Shown: in pieces, positions 30,929 to 32,685 of the stretch
Position numbering within the stretch: position 1 is the stretch's first letter
Layout of the letters: the number at the start of each line of letters is the position of its first letter
Assembly: GCA_019648995.1 (NCBI GenBank)
Contig: BLXT01006999.1
Location: 2,277,509 to 2,310,193 of the forward strand
From: Plakobranchus ocellatus
Lineage: Eukaryota > Mollusca > Gastropoda > Plakobranchidae
Direction of reading: 5' to 3'
DNA: 32,685 nucleotides
The notes under the pieces: generated by a model
The model's input: the letters and a program-made list of their open reading frames with translations, nothing else
What the model was told of the DNA's origin: nothing
The model's database searches: none
Translations under genes and position numbers: made by a program

Positions 30929-31730
30929 AAAAGCACCCATGCGTGCAAAGAACACGCTATGCATGCATTAGGAATGAAAGTCAGTGCGCACACTGCCTAG
31001 TAACGGAGAGGTAATTCAGTCAGAGCCGGGCAGCAGCTTTCAGGCACGTAACTAGATTGCTTCCCTTAAACATCTATGCATTTAAAAAAAAAAAGTTTAT
31101 TTATTTATTCTATTTATAATATAATGACCGCTACCAATAAGATATACTTCTGTGAATATATACCTGAGTTTGGACAATTGATTACTTTGTTTTGTATCGA
31201 TATAATCAATCTTCCATAGACCTAGACGCGAATGGCAATTTTGATAAGAGCCCAAGGGTTGTAGCTAGTGGCAGACATTTGGCACAAAGCAGTTAAAAGC
31301 CATAATTATGTATTCCAATGTACAATTCATTATTTTATCTAAAAATATCTCGCACTGTTTTATATTTATGTCAACATATGCGGCGATCTTTGGAAAATAT
31401 GAGTATGCTACAATTCACAAATGACACAAAAATCACCTATGCCATATATATGAGAAGCATTTTGGCGTTTGACAAAGCTAAAAAAGCTTTTTACTTAATA
31501 GGCAAGATTTCTTTGCTGCAAGCACAGGAATCACATTTTTGAAACCGTCTTAGTTTTCCATGTTTTTTTTCTCTTTACGTTTCACGGGTGAGTGCACAAA
31601 CAACGTACGTGACTACGGTAGAGGCTCAATAAATGCAATGAATGCTTCTTAAGCTAGTTAACTAGTTTCCTCCTTCTTGCAAACGACTTCGTTTACCAAA
31701 AAAAAAAAAAAAAAAAAAGGAAACGGAGTG
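30929..31730. other. AT-rich spacer ending in a poly-A run
   Basis: No gene recognised. A run of about 20 A lies near 31699-31718, directly before the final minisatellite. Confidence 0.4.
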
Positions 31731-32617
31731 TTGGAGGCTAGTCATATATTGCTGGAGCGTATGGGACTGTCATGAGAACAGAGGCCAGTCACACATTAGT
31801 GGAGTAATGGTACAGTCATAGGTAAGGAGGCTAGCCTAACATTGCTAGAGTGTATGGGACTGTCATAGGTACGGAGCTTAGTCACATATTGCTACGGTGT
31901 ATGAGACAGTCAAATGTACAGAGACAAGTCACATACTGCTAAAGTGTATGAGACTATCATAGGTACAGAGGCTAGTCACACATTGCTAGAGTGTATGGGA
32001 CTTTCATAGCTATGTAAGCCAGAGACATATCGTTGGGGTATATGTGACTGTCATAAGAACGGAGGCTAGTCACACATTGCTTGAATATATGGCACAATCA
32101 TGAGTAAAGAGGCTAATCTCACATTGCTAAAGTGCATGGCACAATCATAAGTGAAGAGGCTAATCTCACACTGCTAAAGTGCATGGCACAGTCATAAGTA
32201 AGGAGGCTAGCCTCACATTGCTAGAGTGTATGGGACTGTCATAGCTATGTAAGCTAGTCACATATCGTTGGGGTATATGGGACTTTCATAAGAACGGAGG
32301 CTAGTCACACATTGCTTGAATATATGGCACAATCATAAGTAAAGAGACTAATCTCACATTGCTAAAGTGCATGGCACAGTCATAGGTAAGGAGGTTAGTC
32401 TCACATTGTTAAAATGTATGGGACTGTCATAGGTTCGGAAATTAGTCACATATTCCTACGGTGTAGGGACAATCAAAGTTACAGAGACAAATCACATACG
32501 GCCAGAATGCATGGGACTTTCATAGGTTTGGAAGCCTCATATTGCTAGAGTGCATGGGACTATCATAGGTATGGAAACTAGTCACACATTGCCACGGTGG
32601 ATAGGTGTCGCGATACA
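31731..32617 (+). repeat. ~47-bp minisatellite with higher-order structure, about 18-19 units
   Basis: Unit: GGAGGCTAGTCACACATTGC then TAGAGTGTATGGGACTGTCA and TAGGTAC. Units differ by up to about a third. A five-unit block repeats: the marker TCATAGCTATGTAAG occurs at 32004 and 32239, 235 bp apart (5 x 47). Another pair of units (with CTACGGTGT and CAGAGACAA) near 31891 recurs about 12 periods later near 32453. The array degenerates after about 32600. Confidence 0.93.
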
Positions 32618-32685
32618 CCAGAAATAAAAGGTAGATAATACCTCTGATGTAGGACGTTGAGTTCTTTAGATCTATAGATAGACCT
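32618..32685. other. Right window edge, nothing recognised
   Basis: A short AT-rich remainder ending in overlapping AGATCTATAGAT-type palindromes. Confidence 0.3.

Noticed and set aside
30815-31000. A 61-codon + strand frame over the hairpin, with a similar frame on the other strand
   Set aside because: Both strands give a similar peptide only because the sequence is an inverted repeat; there is no coding evidence.
31731-32617. CRISPR array
   Set aside because: The whole 47-bp unit repeats with gradual divergence and no spacer/repeat alternation.

Overview
The window looks like animal nuclear DNA, most likely from a mollusc (probably a gastropod). It is AT-rich and dominated by introns, and it carries a tRNA-derived SINE, a decayed non-LTR retrotransposon, several minisatellites and an assembly gap. 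No operon, CRISPR or prokaryotic signal is visible. The taxon is inferred from repeat style and gene structure, not proven.

The one gene that can be reconstructed with confidence is a metal-dependent Ser/Thr phosphatase of the PP2C family, the counterpart of vertebrate PPM1A/PPM1B, on the + strand. Its coding exons are 7950-8804, 13198-13315, 17238-17346, 17960-18014 and 20089-20103. All four introns begin with GT and end with AG, the phases agree (0, 1, 2, 0), and the joined frame is 1152 nt (383 aa), almost the length of human PPM1A (382 aa). An untranslated leader is implied by an acceptor at 7939-7940. A candidate promoter with first exon lies near 2570-2814, with an NRF1-like site, an inverted CCAAT box and a strong donor at 2815. 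The 3' UTR starts at 20104 and its end is not resolved.

The most striking feature is at 12613-13197. The 3' splice junction of PP2C coding exon 2, together with the first ~30 nt of that exon (encoding the metal-binding GSRDNMSI motif), is repeated in tandem five times, and only the last copy continues into the real exon. Three of the four upstream copies keep an intact AG. Using any of them would replace the C-terminal part with a 27-35 residue novel tail and a premature stop. Each copy carries a CT-rich tract of variable length.

Left flank (1-2560): a SINE on the minus strand at 341-509 with perfect 15-bp target-site duplications, and a possible MITE near 1853-2066. Intron 1 holds a large foldback element (3392-3690) and a LINE 3' remnant (6213-6599). 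Intron 3 holds a four-copy tandem repeat with nuclear-receptor-like half-sites.

Right part (21059-32685): a 68-bp minisatellite containing the N gap, a long AT-rich stretch with no recognised gene, a GC-richer island (26341-26900), a diverged duplication built around CT microsatellites (27169-27890), a damaged THAP zinc-finger domain on the minus strand (28005-28250) beside a small acidic open frame, a ~36-bp minisatellite (28565-28980), a candidate minus-strand exon (30277-30374), a near-perfect 38-bp-arm hairpin (30835-30919), and a ~47-bp minisatellite with higher-order structure reaching almost to the window end.
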